DNA of 64,000 nucleotides from Jiangellales bacterium (lineage in GTDB: Bacteria; Actinomycetota; Actinomycetes; Jiangellales; Jiangellaceae): the NCBI GenBank assembly GCA_030447955.1, contig JAUJNY010000003.1, forward strand, positions 235,384 through 299,383, given 5' to 3'. Shown here in pieces: positions 28,922 to 37,898 of the stretch. A program made the translations under genes and the position numbers. The notes beneath the pieces are model-generated. The model was not told the origin of the DNA. It was given only the letters and a program-made list of their open reading frames with translations, and made no database searches. How positions within the stretch are numbered: the first letter of the stretch is position 1; the number at the start of each line of letters is the position of its first letter.

Positions 28922-29429
28922 GTCGCACCTCCGGATCACTGTGGGCCGGCTGGGCCAGGAGCGGGGCGAGCGCAGCGCGACCACGCGACAGCCGTGCCTT
29001 CACTGTCCCGGTGGCCACGCCCTCCACATCAGCGATCTCCGCCACGGAGAGACCGGCGATGTGGTGCAGGACGAGGGCGCGCCGGGCTGGCTCCGGGATG
29101 CGGGTGAGGGCAGCCACCAGGGAAACCGACGCCAGGCTCGGCTCCGGGACGTCAGCCGGTGGGCCGTGCCTGATCAGGGCCCGTGCGGTGTTCCGCGCCT
29201 TCCGCCAGCGGCTGACGGCCAGGTTGTGGGCAACCTTGCGGACCCAGCCGCTGGGGTCGTCGTACGCGGTGATCCGCGCCCAGCTCGTCCATGCGCGAAG
29301 GAAGGCATCCTGGGCCACCTCTTGCGCCTCGGCGAGGTCCCCGGAGAGCGCGTAGATCTGCGCGACCACGCGACCGTACGTCGCCTCATAGAGGTCGACG
29401 AACGCCTCTTCGGCCCGCGCATCAGGCAC
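28914..29429 (-). CDS. SigE-family ECF RNA polymerase sigma factor
   Basis: The 171-residue product has region 2 (FVDLYEATYGRVVAQIYALSGDLAEAQEVAQDAFLRAW) and region 4 (LTRIPEPARRALVLHHIAGLSVAEIADVEGVATGTVKARLSRGR) of an ECF sigma factor, joined by the short linker usual in SigE-type members. GTG 29429 is six bases after a perfect AGGAGG and is preferred over the upstream GTG at 29462. It is coupled to the membrane regulator that follows. Confidence 0.9.
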   Translation of the reverse strand: MPDARAEEAFVDLYEATYGRVVAQIYALSGDLAEAQEVAQDAFLRAWTSWARITAYDDPSGWVRKVAHNLAVSRWRKARNTARALIRHGPPADVPEPSLASVSLVAALTRIPEPARRALVLHHIAGLSVAEIADVEGVATGTVKARLSRGRAALAPLLAQPAHSDPEVRHA

Positions 29430-29539
29430 GCCCCACCTCCTGCTCCCCTCACCATTGGACACGCCCGAGCCGGAGACGGGGTTGCATCCAATTCAGGGTG
29501 CGGGTCGACGCCCCCGGTAGGTGGGGCGGCGGATGTGTC

Positions 29540-29706
29540 ATCAGGCTCCCCATTGGCAGCGTGAGAGTCAGGCAGGACACTGAGAGCCGGGAGGGACCGT
29601 ACCGATGTCGCTACGCAGGACCGCAGGTCTGTTGGTCGCGCTGTCGGTCTCGCTGGCTGGTTGCTCGCCGGACCAACCGGGCCCCCTGAGACCGGACACG
29701 CGCTGA
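29540..29706 (+). repeat. Inverted duplicate of a lipoprotein 5' region, copy 2
   Basis: This segment matches, in opposite orientation, the upstream region and first 33 codons of the lipoprotein gene that ends at 26733. The two copies face away from the sigma/regulator pair lying between them. Shared coding text includes GLLVALSVSLAGCS and DQPGP. Confidence 0.65.
29605..29706 (+). pseudogene. Truncated lipoprotein paralogue (33 codons)
   Basis: ATG 29605 opens MSLRRTAGLLVALSVSLAGC, followed by SPDQPGPLRPDTR and a stop. It is nearly the same signal peptide and lipobox as the lipoprotein starting at 27407, but the mature domain is gone. A GGGAGGGA site is present, so a lipidated stub of about 15 residues could still be made. 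I treat it as a truncated copy. Confidence 0.65.
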
Positions 29707-30211
29707 CGCAGTGGCCGATGACCTGGCCGCTCGTCGCCACCTTCCCTGGCGCCACCGTGACGGGGCAGACGCGGTCGTGGAGCCATTCCCCACGGAGCAC
29801 GCTCGCAACGCCACCCGGGCCCACGAACACGGCACGTTTCACCCCCAACAGAGCGAGGCTGGCCGCATGACCAACTGCGGTGGCTTCCCGCCGCAGCACG
29901 CGCAGCCCACCCGAAGCGTGCCCTCGAGACTTCGGGGCGTGAGGCCGCGAAACGTACGAGCGGTGACCGTTGAGGTCGCTGCAAAGCTAGCCGTCTCGTT
30001 TCCGGTTCCTTCCGCCGCGCGGCGCTGACCGGCCGGAGTCAAGTCCGGCACCCGCACATGACCGTCCACGCATTCAGGCGCAAGAGCCCGACCCCGGTTG
30101 CCACGGCCGGGCGAGGCGAGGTCACTGACACTCTCCCCGGCGCAAGCTGGACCGAGCCGTCGGTGAACCGTCCAGGCTGCCCAGGCGTCTTAGGTGGAGT
30201 GAGGAGGTGTC
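29707..30211. other. Region without a recognisable gene
   Basis: About 500 bases between the lipoprotein stub and the interrupted sigma gene hold only short frames without ribosome binding sites or domains. Part may be decayed continuation of the duplicated lipoprotein locus, but I cannot align it. Confidence 0.4.
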
Positions 30212-30585
30212 GTGGCGCGGCATGACGAGGCACTGTTCGTGGAGTTCGTCCATGTCCGCTCGCCAGCTTTGTACCGGACGGCCTGCCTGCTGGTGGGCGA
30301 TCGAGCGCTTGCAGAGGACCTGCTACAGCAAGCACTGGTGCAGTTGTACGCCCGTTGGGGCTGGCCTGCGGGAACCTGCATCGGCGGAGTCTTATGTGCG
30401 GACCACCCTCGTTCGGTCATCGATTTCGTGGCGACGACGTCAAGCTTGGAAGTCTGAGACGCTGGTGGCGGAGGTGCCAGCGGCGAGCACTCCGGAGGGT
30501 CTCGCAGAGGTTGACGAACGACTTGTCTTGCTGCCCCTGCTGCGATCGCTCCCAGCGCGGCAACGCGCCGTCGTGGTCCTGCGCT

Positions 30586-30590
30586 ATTAC
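30586..30590. repeat. Left target-site duplication of the IS21 element
   Basis: ATTAC precedes the left IS end and recurs at 32787-32791 after the right end. The two copies fuse cleanly to restore the sigma-factor frame. Confidence 0.9.
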
Positions 30591-30650
30591 TGTCAACGGC
30601 AGCCGAAAACTCACCCCTTGGCGGCAGGTGAATGTTGACCCCCTGGGTGG

Positions 30651-31457
30651 TCATGGTTCGTCGGTGGTGGCCGCGGGGACGCGGCCGAGGTTGCGGTCTT
30701 TGAGTCGGTAGCTGTTGCCTTTGAGGGCGATGACTTCGGCGTGGTGGACGAGGCGGTCGATCATGGCGGCGGCCACGACGTCGTCGCCGAACACTTCCCC
30801 CCAGCGGCCGAAGGGTTTGTTGCTGGTGACGATGAGGGAGGCCCGTTCGTAGCGGGAGGACACGAGCTGAAAGAACAGGTTCGCCGCTTCGGGTTCGAAG
30901 GGGATGTAGCCGACCTCGTCGACCACGACGAGGGGGTAGCGGCCGAGGCGGACCAGCTCGGGCTGCAGCCGGCCGGTGGTGTGGGCGTCGGCGAGGCGGG
31001 CGACCCACTGCGAGGCGGTGGCGAAGGCGACCCGGTGCCCGGCCTGGCATGCCCGGATGGCCAGCCCGATCGCCAGGTGGGTCTTGCCGGTTCCGGGTGG
31101 GCCGAGGAAGACCACGTTCTCCCGGGCGGTGACGAAGTCCAGCGTGCCCAGGTGGGCGACGGTGTCCCGCTTGAGGCCGCGGGCGTGGTCGAAGTCGAAC
31201 TCCTCCAGGCTCTTGCGGGCGGGGAAGCGGGCGGCCCGGATGCGGCCTTCCCCGCCGTGGGACTCCCGGGCTGAGACCTCGCGTTGCAGGCAGGCGGCCA
31301 GGAACTCCTCGTGGGTCCAGGATTCGGCCCGGGCTCGCTCGGCCAGCCGGCTCACCGACTCCCGCAACGTCGGCGCCTTCAACGCCCGGGTGAGGAACGC
31401 GATCTCGGTGTTGACGTCGCGGGAGGTGGCCGTGGTGGCGGTCCGGGTGGGGCTCAT
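30651..31457 (-). CDS. istB: IS21 transposition helper ATPase IstB
   Basis: The 268-residue AAA+ protein assists IstA in target capture. Walker A is GPPGTGKTHLAIG (near residue 120) and Walker B is LVVVDEVGY. The C-terminal DRLVHHAEVIALKGNSYRLK is the typical IstB ending. ATG 31457 overlaps the istA stop codon (ATGA), so a longer upstream frame is rejected. Confidence 0.95.
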   Translation of the reverse strand: MSPTRTATTATSRDVNTEIAFLTRALKAPTLRESVSRLAERARAESWTHEEFLAACLQREVSARESHGGEGRIRAARFPARKSLEEFDFDHARGLKRDTVAHLGTLDFVTARENVVFLGPPGTGKTHLAIGLAIRACQAGHRVAFATASQWVARLADAHTTGRLQPELVRLGRYPLVVVDEVGYIPFEPEAANLFFQLVSSRYERASLIVTSNKPFGRWGEVFGDDVVAAAMIDRLVHHAEVIALKGNSYRLKDRNLGRVPAATTDEP

Positions 31458-32692
31458 CGGTGTGCTTCTTCGCCGAGACCGAAGGCGGCGTCGTAGTCGC
31501 TTAGCGCCCGGTTTTCGACCTCGGTGCGCGCCGGTGGCGGTAGCACGGCGAGGCGGGCCAGCCGCAGCGTCTTGGCCGCCGCCAAGTGGGCGGGGTCGGT
31601 GAGGGTCTGGTGGCGGGCCCAGCACCGCTCGTGCGCGGCGACGATCCGCCCGTCACAGTGCACCCGGACCCGCTCCAGGTCGGCGAGCACCTCGACCCGC
31701 CGGCCCACCACCGCCGGGTGCACCGAGTAGTCGTTGCCGTCCAGGCGCACGTAGTGATCCCGTGGCAGCCGAAGTGTGCTGCGCCACCCGGTGCCCGGGG
31801 CGAGCGGTGGCAGGGTGAGCATCGCCGCCCGGTCGGCGTCGATCCGCTCGGCCGGGGCGCAGCCGAGGACCCGCTTCGGCCGGGTGTTGGCCAACCTCAG
31901 CCAGCCGGCCAGCTGGGCGTTGAAGTCCGCCGGCGAAGCGAAGCTGCGGCCGGGCAGGAACGAGGTCTCCAGATGCCCGTTCGCCCGTTCGACCAACCCC
32001 TTGGCCTCCGGGTCACCCGGTCGGCAGATGAGCACCTTGGCACCCAGCACGCCACGGAAGCCGTGCGTGTCGGTGGTGAGCTCACTTTGCCCACGCCGCC
32101 ACCGCCCGACCGCGCCCTCACCGTCCCAGACCAGCACCCGCGGCACCGCCCCGAGGTCGGCGATCAGCGTCCACCAGCCGGCGAACAGATCCTCCGCGGC
32201 CCGGGACGGGACCAGCCGGGCGGACAGCCAGCGGGCATACCCGGTGATCATCACCAGCACCGGCAGCCGGGTCGCCGTGCGGGTCTGACCGAACCCGACC
32301 GGCAGCTCAACGTCGGGGAACCAAAAGTCGCACTGGGCGACCTCCCCAGCCGCATACGCCGTGCGGCTGGCCGGATCCGGCGGCAGATACACCGGGCGCA
32401 GGTCAGCCACCCGCTCCCGCAGCAACCGGATCGAGTGCGCCCAACTCACCCGTTCAGCGATCACCGTCGCCGGCATCGTCGGCCACGCCGCCAGCAGCTC
32501 CCGGACCCTGGGCTCCACCTCGTCGAACACCGAGCCTCGAGCCGGTCGCTCATACCGGGGTGGCCCCGGCGTGCCGAGCGCCCGGCGGACCGTGTTCCGC
32601 AAGCACCCCAGCACCCGCGCGATCACCTTGATCGGCATCCCCTCCGAGCGGTGCAACCGACGGATCTCCGCCCAATCCTCCACGGACAACAC
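31454..32692 (-). CDS. istA: IS21 transposase IstA
   Basis: From GTG 32692 the protein is 412 residues. It begins with a helix-turn-helix (WAEIRRLHRSEGMPIKVIARVLGC) and has a DDE integrase core: CDFWFPDVELPVG, VWDGEGAVG and EAKGLVERANGHLE supply the three acidic residues. A basic C-terminal domain follows. A frame beginning at 32743 near the IS end is an alternative start. Confidence 0.93.
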   Translation of the reverse strand: MLSVEDWAEIRRLHRSEGMPIKVIARVLGCLRNTVRRALGTPGPPRYERPARGSVFDEVEPRVRELLAAWPTMPATVIAERVSWAHSIRLLRERVADLRPVYLPPDPASRTAYAAGEVAQCDFWFPDVELPVGFGQTRTATRLPVLVMITGYARWLSARLVPSRAAEDLFAGWWTLIADLGAVPRVLVWDGEGAVGRWRRGQSELTTDTHGFRGVLGAKVLICRPGDPEAKGLVERANGHLETSFLPGRSFASPADFNAQLAGWLRLANTRPKRVLGCAPAERIDADRAAMLTLPPLAPGTGWRSTLRLPRDHYVRLDGNDYSVHPAVVGRRVEVLADLERVRVHCDGRIVAAHERCWARHQTLTDPAHLAAAKTLRLARLAVLPPPARTEVENRALSDYDAAFGLGEEAHR

Positions 32693-32786
32693 CTCGCTGC
32701 CTCCCCGGCTCGACTCGAGCCAGGGTCTCGACAAGGGGTCCAATTTCCACTGCCGCCGAGGGGTCAGTCTTCAGGTGCCGTCGACA

Positions 32787-32791
32787 ATTAC
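32787..32791. repeat. Right target-site duplication of the IS21 element
   Basis: ATTAC, identical to 30586-30590, immediately follows the right terminal inverted repeat and is followed by GAAGACATG of the interrupted sigma gene. Confidence 0.9.
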
Positions 32792-32922
32792 GAAGACATG
32801 TCTGAAGAGCAGATCGCCTTCGTCCTTGGGTGCTCACGAGGCGCCGTGAAGAGCCACGCCTCCCGCGCTATGGGTGCCTTACGCAAGGCTCTTGCGGAGG
32901 CTGATGCAGACAGGAGGCCAAA

Positions 32923-34158
32923 ATGACTTCTCACCTTGACGAGGCACTCCGTGACCGGCTCAGGGCAGAGGTTGAGGGTTGGCACCCCAGCCAGGACTTC
33001 GAGGCGGTGACCGTCGCCCGAGCGTTGCAAGCACGTCGGCGGCGGCGGCGGAGCCTCGGTGCGGTCACTGGCCTGACTACCGTAGCGCTCGCATTGTCGG
33101 GAGCGATGCTGTCTGGCGTCTTGCCACACTCCGGCCTGTCCAGGAACGACGTCGCCAGCCAACCATCGACACAACGGCCGGAAAGCAGCGCGCAGACATC
33201 GGTGAGAGAACCCACGTCCTCAAGCAGCGACGAGCCGCTGAGGTGGGCGAGAGGTCTCCCGTCCGGTCCCCCACCGACTTTGCCGTTCGAAGTCGGCAAT
33301 ACTGTCTTCGACGTCGATCAGCGTACGCGGATCCCGGCCGATGGTGGTGGCCTCGTGGGCCGTGTCGAGGGGGGTTGGCTTGTGCTAAAAGAACACGAGA
33401 GCAAGGGACGGTTCTGGTCCCGCTACGGTATCCTGCGGCCGTCTGGGTCCTTGGACTCACTCCCAGTTCCAGACGCTTGGAACAGCAGCCTGTATCCCGC
33501 AGCCGTCTCCCCCGACGGTCAGCTGGTTGCATACCAGGGCTTAGTAGCCGACGTCCGTGACTTCGAGATCGTCGGTCAGCTTCCCGTCGAGGCCGACTTC
33601 GTATTCGGTTGGTCACCGGTTGGCATAATCTATGCGACTAAGGGGCCATCAGACCAACAGGAGCTTTGGCAACTCGGGAGCGACCCCGTTCAGTTGACTA
33701 AGTCGGTGGGACTGATTTCTCGTGAGCACACTCTAGCCATCAGCCGAGACGGCGCTTGTGGTGGCGTCCATCGGCTTACCCGCAGCGGTTCGGTAGAGCT
33801 GGTGCTGGAAGGATGTGCAGGAGATCGACCGGTCAGCGTGTCCGAGAACGGCATTCGCGTTCTTCTCCACTCAGGCGAGGTTGTGGATATCTCGATCAAT
33901 GAACGCTTTGGAAGCGCTGATATCCCAACCGAGATCCTCGAGGCGGGCTTCGGATGGCAGCCGGTCTGGGAAGGCAATGACGCGTTCCTCTTTGTGGTCG
34001 AGGGAGAGTTCAAGCGTGAATCACACGAGAATGATATTGTTGGTCAACACACGGCGATAATCGTCCGCTGCCTGGTCAGCCGAAGCGAATGTGAACAGGC
34101 AGGCCCTGAGCTGCGCCCGAACGCGACGGAGGATCTAGTGTTTGACTTCTTCAAGTAG
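32923..34158 (+). CDS. Membrane regulator/propeller-like protein downstream of the broken sigma gene
   Basis: The 411-residue product has a cytoplasmic N-terminus of about 40 residues (HLDEALRDRLRAEVEGWHPSQDFEAV), one membrane span (LGAVTGLTTVALALSGAMLSG), a Ser/Thr/Pro linker and an extracellular part with propeller-like strands (SPDGQLVAYQGLV, ISRDGACGGVHRL, SENGIRVLLHSGEVV). ATG 32923 overlaps the sigma-factor stop, so it is the natural partner of that gene. With the sigma gene disrupted it is either silent or transcribed from IS-derived promoters. GC content is visibly lower here than in the housekeeping genes. Confidence 0.75.
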   Translation: MTSHLDEALRDRLRAEVEGWHPSQDFEAVTVARALQARRRRRRSLGAVTGLTTVALALSGAMLSGVLPHSGLSRNDVASQPSTQRPESSAQTSVREPTSSSSDEPLRWARGLPSGPPPTLPFEVGNTVFDVDQRTRIPADGGGLVGRVEGGWLVLKEHESKGRFWSRYGILRPSGSLDSLPVPDAWNSSLYPAAVSPDGQLVAYQGLVADVRDFEIVGQLPVEADFVFGWSPVGIIYATKGPSDQQELWQLGSDPVQLTKSVGLISREHTLAISRDGACGGVHRLTRSGSVELVLEGCAGDRPVSVSENGIRVLLHSGEVVDISINERFGSADIPTEILEAGFGWQPVWEGNDAFLFVVEGEFKRESHENDIVGQHTAIIVRCLVSRSECEQAGPELRPNATEDLVFDFFK

Positions 34159-34435
34159 GGCGTCGCTCATTGGAGCAGCCCAGCTGACCGACCGCTCGAC
34201 CATCGCCACCCTCGTCACCCGCCGACCGGTCTAACGCGTCCGATGCGTCGCCCGTCAGTGGGCCTTGGCAGTTTCTCTCGGCCCTCCGGAACAGCTTCCT
34301 CGGATAGTCACTGTCGCACTCAGCGGTGCCCAGATCGTTGCGACGCGCAGAGCCGGCTGGTCCACCAAGAACCACCCGCGAAGGTCAGCTGCCGCGTGTC
34401 CCATAGGTTAGCCCGACGCTGCTCATCCGCCGGCT
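34159..34435. other. Region without a recognisable gene
   Basis: Nothing coding or structural is evident between the membrane regulator and the frameshifted lipoprotein. Confidence 0.35.
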
Positions 34436-34911
34436 CTACAGGCGCCGTTTTGCGTCGACGTCGTAGATGGCCAGGCAGCCGTGATCGTACCGGGCGACGA
34501 GCTGTTGCTCAGTAGGCTGGCCCTTGCGCTCGAAGAAGGGAGTTCCCGGATCGAGGAAGGAAGCGTCACCACTCCCAAGCTGGTAGCCCTCGGTGTCGTG
34601 CATATGGAGTTGGCACTCAACAGTTCCGAGTTTGCGCCCCAGCACGTCAAGATCGACTACCGCTGGTAGCTCTTTCACTAAGACATAACTCCGACCGTCG
34701 TAATAGAGGAAGTTCGGGTAGTCTCCGTGCACATCGTTCACATCCGCTGGCGGGGGCACTCCCTTCCAGACGCTGAAAGTTGTTGCTGTCCGCCGACTCC
34801 ACAAGCAGCTGTGACCGCTACAACGGACAACACAGCAGCGAGACTGCGTCCACGCAGCGACTGCCGTTGCGCGTGCTCAACTCCCGTATCGGGTCTGCTC
34901 ACCGCTTCCAT
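34436..34911 (-). pseudogene. Lipoprotein gene with a probable frameshift
   Basis: One frame, from ATG 34911 or later, gives a signal peptide with lipobox-like AVTAACGVGGQQQ. It stops at about 34738. The next frame, beginning near 34770, continues VWKGVPPPADVNDVHGDYPNFLYYDGRSYV to KRRL at 34436. Joining them near 34770 gives a lipoprotein of about 155 residues. A one-base change is the simplest explanation. The family is unknown. Confidence 0.5.
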
Positions 34912-35517
34912 GGGCACAGCTCCGACGGTGCCGCAAGACAGTGATCGGCTAGTCCGGCGGTCCATGGTGCCATCCCTTCCCCGGAGTCCCGTCATGGGTT
35001 CGACGCACTCGACCGTTGCACGGTTCCGCACTGTCTGACCGGCTCTAGGAGGGGAACGAGGTAGCCGCCCTCGGGTCGGGGTGACGACGTGGGGTGTGCA
35101 ATCGCACGCCGCAGCGCCGGGGAGGGAGCCGCAGGGGGTGGCGAGCCACCCGGGCAGCTGACATTCCTCGAAGCCCGACACCGTGCCCACTCTTGGTCCG
35201 GGCGCGGTGAAGCGCCTGGGTCGGCTGGTCCGTCGGTGGGGCGGCGACGCCGGAGTCGCAAGATCACGCAGCGTCTCACACAGCTCCTGGTCAGACATGG
35301 GCCTTCCGTGGCCACCGGGACGCGCAGACCAGGTACACACGCGGCACCGCCCATCACATCGGCGGCCACCGAGATGCGTGTGTAGATCTCATGGGAAAGG
35401 GCGTACCCACGCCCGTCCACTCTCAACTTATAGCGCACCGGGGGGCTTGCGGCAAGACCCGGATCGTGCCCCAGAACCGCCGGCCGAGGCCAGAACCTAC
35501 GGACTGGGAGTCACGAA
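34912..35517. other. Region without a recognisable gene
   Basis: About 600 bases with several overlapping short frames on both strands, none with a start signal, a domain or a convincing composition. It is probably non-coding or degraded. Confidence 0.4.
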
Positions 35518-35694
35518 ATGCGCATGTTTTTGGCGACGTACGGGTCGCGCGGGGACGTTGAACCGGTGGTGGGACTCTCCGTGCGGTGGGGGGCAATCGG
35601 CACGCAGGTGCGGGTGTGCGCGCCGGACCGCGCGACCGAGGAATGTGATGCGCTGGTCGTGAACGGCGTGGTACCAGCCGGAGTGTGCCGATGA
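35518..35694 (+). pseudogene. Glycosyltransferase (GT1/GT28 type) remnant with internal deletion, 58 codons
   Basis: The frame opens MRMFLATYGSRGDVEPVVGL, the N-terminal signature of antibiotic-type and sterol-type glycosyltransferases, and runs to VRVCAPDRA. It then jumps to ECDALVVNGVVPAGV, a motif normally found roughly 70-80 residues further on. The stop overlaps the next gene's start. The sugar-nucleotide-binding C-terminal half is absent. The remains suggest a lost pathway that glycosylated a small molecule. Confidence 0.75.
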
Positions 35695-37195
35695 CCGAGC
35701 ACGCGGTGGTGATCGCCGGAGGAGGCCCGACAGGACTGATGTTGGCTGGCGAGTTGGGGCTGGCAGGGGTCGACGTTGCCATTGTCGAGCGGCGCGCCAG
35801 CCAGGACCTCCCCGGTTCGCGCGCTGACGGTCTGCACGCACGCACTATCGAGGTCTTCGACCAGCGTGGCATCGCCGACCGGTTCCTGTCGCAAGGGCAG
35901 GTTGCTCAGGTCGCGGGGTTCTCGATGATCCGTTTGGACATCAGCGACTTTCCCACCCGGCACAACTACGGGCTCGGGCTGTGGCAGAACCACATCGAGC
36001 GCATCCTGGCCGGCTGGGTAGGCGAGCTGGCGGTACCGATCCATCGCGGAAGTGAGGTTATGGGTATCGCCGAGGACGACACGGGGGTCGACGTCGGGCT
36101 GTCCGACGGCCAACCGCTGCGGGCCGAATATCTCGTCGGCTGCGATGGCGGACGCAGCCTGGTCCGTAAGGCGGCCGGCATCGAGTTCCCCGGGTGGGAT
36201 CCGACGACCAGCAGCCTGATCGCCGAAGTCCAAGTGGCCGAGGAGCCGGAAATGGGCATCCACCGCAATGCCTTTGGCGTCCATGCCTTCGGCAAGGAGG
36301 AGTACGAGATCCGCGACGGCAAGGTGGTGTTCGTGGATGGAGGGCCGGTACGGGTCATGGTGACCGAAGAGCACGTCGGACCTCCGACCGAACCGACCCT
36401 GCGCGATCTAAGCGCGGCGCTCGTCGCCGTATACGGGACCGACTACGGGATCCATAGTCCCACCTGGATCTCCAGGTTCACTGATACGACCCGGCAGGCC
36501 GCCGCCTATCGCGAGGGACGGGTGTTGTTGGCCGGTGACGCAGCACATGCGCATTCCCCGGTCGGTGGCCAGGGCCTCAACACCGGTGTGCAAGATGCGG
36601 TGAACTACCTGGGATGGAAGCTCGCCCAGGTAGTTCACCGAACAGCGCCGGAAAGCCTGCTGGATACCTACCATGCCGAGCGCCACCCGGTCGCTGCTCG
36701 CGTGCTGCGAGACACGCTGGCGCAGACCGCGCTCATGCGCGTCGACGATCGCATGGAGGTGTTGCGCGACACCACCATGTCCGAGCTGCTCAGCATGGAG
36801 GAGCCGCGTAAACGATTCGCCGGGAGAATGTCCGGTCCCGTATCTCTTACGACCTGGGCGAGGGACACCCGCTGCTCGGACGCCGCATGCCCGATCTCGA
36901 TCGGGTCACCGCCGCCGGCCAACTACAGGTTTCTGCCCTGCTGCACGGCGCCCGCCCGGTGCTGCTCAACCTCGATGAGCCCGATGGTCTAGACATCACT
37001 CCATGGGCGGATCGAGTTGCGGGGGTCGAAGCCACATACGTTGGTAGCTGGGAGCTTCCGGTGCTGGGCGCGGTCACTGCTCCCGCTGCCGTGTTGATGC
37101 GGCCCGACGGGTACGTCGCCTGGGTGGGAGAGGGAACCAACCGGGGGCTGGAGGACGCGCTTACCACCTGGATTGGGCCACCCACTGCGACGTAG
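35691..37195 (+). pseudogene. FAD-dependent aromatic monooxygenase (PHBH/rifampin-monooxygenase type), frameshifted
   Basis: The first 380 codons encode a group A flavin monooxygenase: the FAD motif VVIAGGGPTGLMLAGEL at residues 6-22, the NADPH/FAD motif YLVGCDGGRSLVRKAAGI near residue 150 and the second FAD motif GRVLLAGDAAHAHSPVGGQGLNTG near residue 285. After RKRFAGRMSG near 36835 the frame changes. The thioredoxin-like C-terminus continues in another frame as DLGEGHPLLGRRMPDLDRV to TTWIGPP at 37195. Rox-type relatives hydroxylate and inactivate rifamycins, and others act in polyketide synthesis; the substrate here is not known. The shift may be real or an assembly error. Confidence 0.8.
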
Positions 37196-37532
37196 CCCAT
37201 CCCGTTGGGAGTTCTAACCCTCCTGCTTGTGTCCGCTGCGTTGACGAGCAGCCTCTCCCGAGTGCCAAGGATCGAGCCGATGTCTGGCCTGACGCCGGCC
37301 CCAGCCAGCTGCCGGTTCGACGCTTCTGCAGCAGTAGCACCGGGTCGCAGAAGCACCAGTCCGCTCGGGTGCAGGCACCAGCTGCGACTTCCAGCGCGTC
37401 GCCGACGGGACCGGGCCTCTGTGAAACCCGACCGTAAAGCCTGCTGTGGCAGGTTGTCGTATCGGCGGGAGGCCGTTCGTGGTGGGTGTACAAGGCCGGT
37501 CATCGGCACCGCCGGAACTGAGGAGAAGTGAG
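37196..37532. other. Intergenic stretch
   Basis: No gene is recognised. The last 20 bases hold the AGGAGAAG site of the YCII gene. Confidence 0.4.
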
Positions 37533-37898
37533 ATGACGCACTACTTGTTGAGCGTGCACGGCCCCGCCGAGAGGAACGAGTTCGGCAACTACGGATCCCA
37601 GGAGGCGATGGAGGAGGCGTTCGCCGCGACCGGCGCCTTCAACGACAAGCTGCAGGCCGAGGGGTACTGGCTCTTCGCGGGTGGGCTCCAGCCGGCGTCG
37701 ACCGCGACTGTCGTCGATGGCCAGGGGGAGACGCCGGTCATGACCGACGGCCCCTACCTGGAGACCAAGGAGGTCATCGGGGGTTTCTGGATCATCGACG
37801 CGCCCGACCTCGACGTGGCGCTCCAGCTGGCCGCCGAGGGGTCCAGGGCCTGCCGGGGCAAGGTCGAGGTCCGCCCGTTCGAGGGCCCTGCCGATTGA
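37533..37898 (+). CDS. YCII/DGPF-family protein
   Basis: The 121-residue protein has the YCII-related fold: HYLLSVHGPAE at the start, LQAEGYWLFAGGLQP in the middle and MTDGPYLETKEVIGGFWIIDAPD, the segment that gives the DGPF family its name (here DGPY). ATG 37533 follows AGGAGAAG. Such proteins are regularly encoded next to ECF42-type sigma factors, as here, with a four-base TTGA overlap. Their biochemical role is unknown. Confidence 0.9.
   Translation: MTHYLLSVHGPAERNEFGNYGSQEAMEEAFAATGAFNDKLQAEGYWLFAGGLQPASTATVVDGQGETPVMTDGPYLETKEVIGGFWIIDAPDLDVALQLAAEGSRACRGKVEVRPFEGPAD

Larger units (their letters stand above)
30591..32786 (-). mobile_element. IS21-family insertion sequence, 2196 bp, complete
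   Basis: Terminal inverted repeats begin TGTCAACGGCAGCCGAAAAC on the left and TGTCGACGGCACCTGAAGAC on the right, both continuing into ACCCC. A 5-bp duplication ATTAC flanks the element. It carries istA and istB in the usual overlapping order on the minus strand. Both genes look intact. Confidence 0.96.
30212..32926 (+). pseudogene. SigE-family sigma factor gene split by an IS21 element and a frameshift
   Basis: GTG 30212 follows GAGGAGG and opens ARHDEALFVEFVHVRSPAL, an ECF region 2 (VGDRALAEDLLQQALVQLYARW). Near 30360 the frame shifts and continues LREPASAESYVRTTLVRSSIS to LLRSLPARQRAVVVLRYY at 30590. Removing 30591-32786 and one ATTAC restores RYYEDMSEEQIAFVLGCSRGAVKSH, which is region 4. 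The end of the gene overlaps the next gene by ATGA. The gene is doubly broken, so its regulator downstream has lost its sigma factor. Confidence 0.9.
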
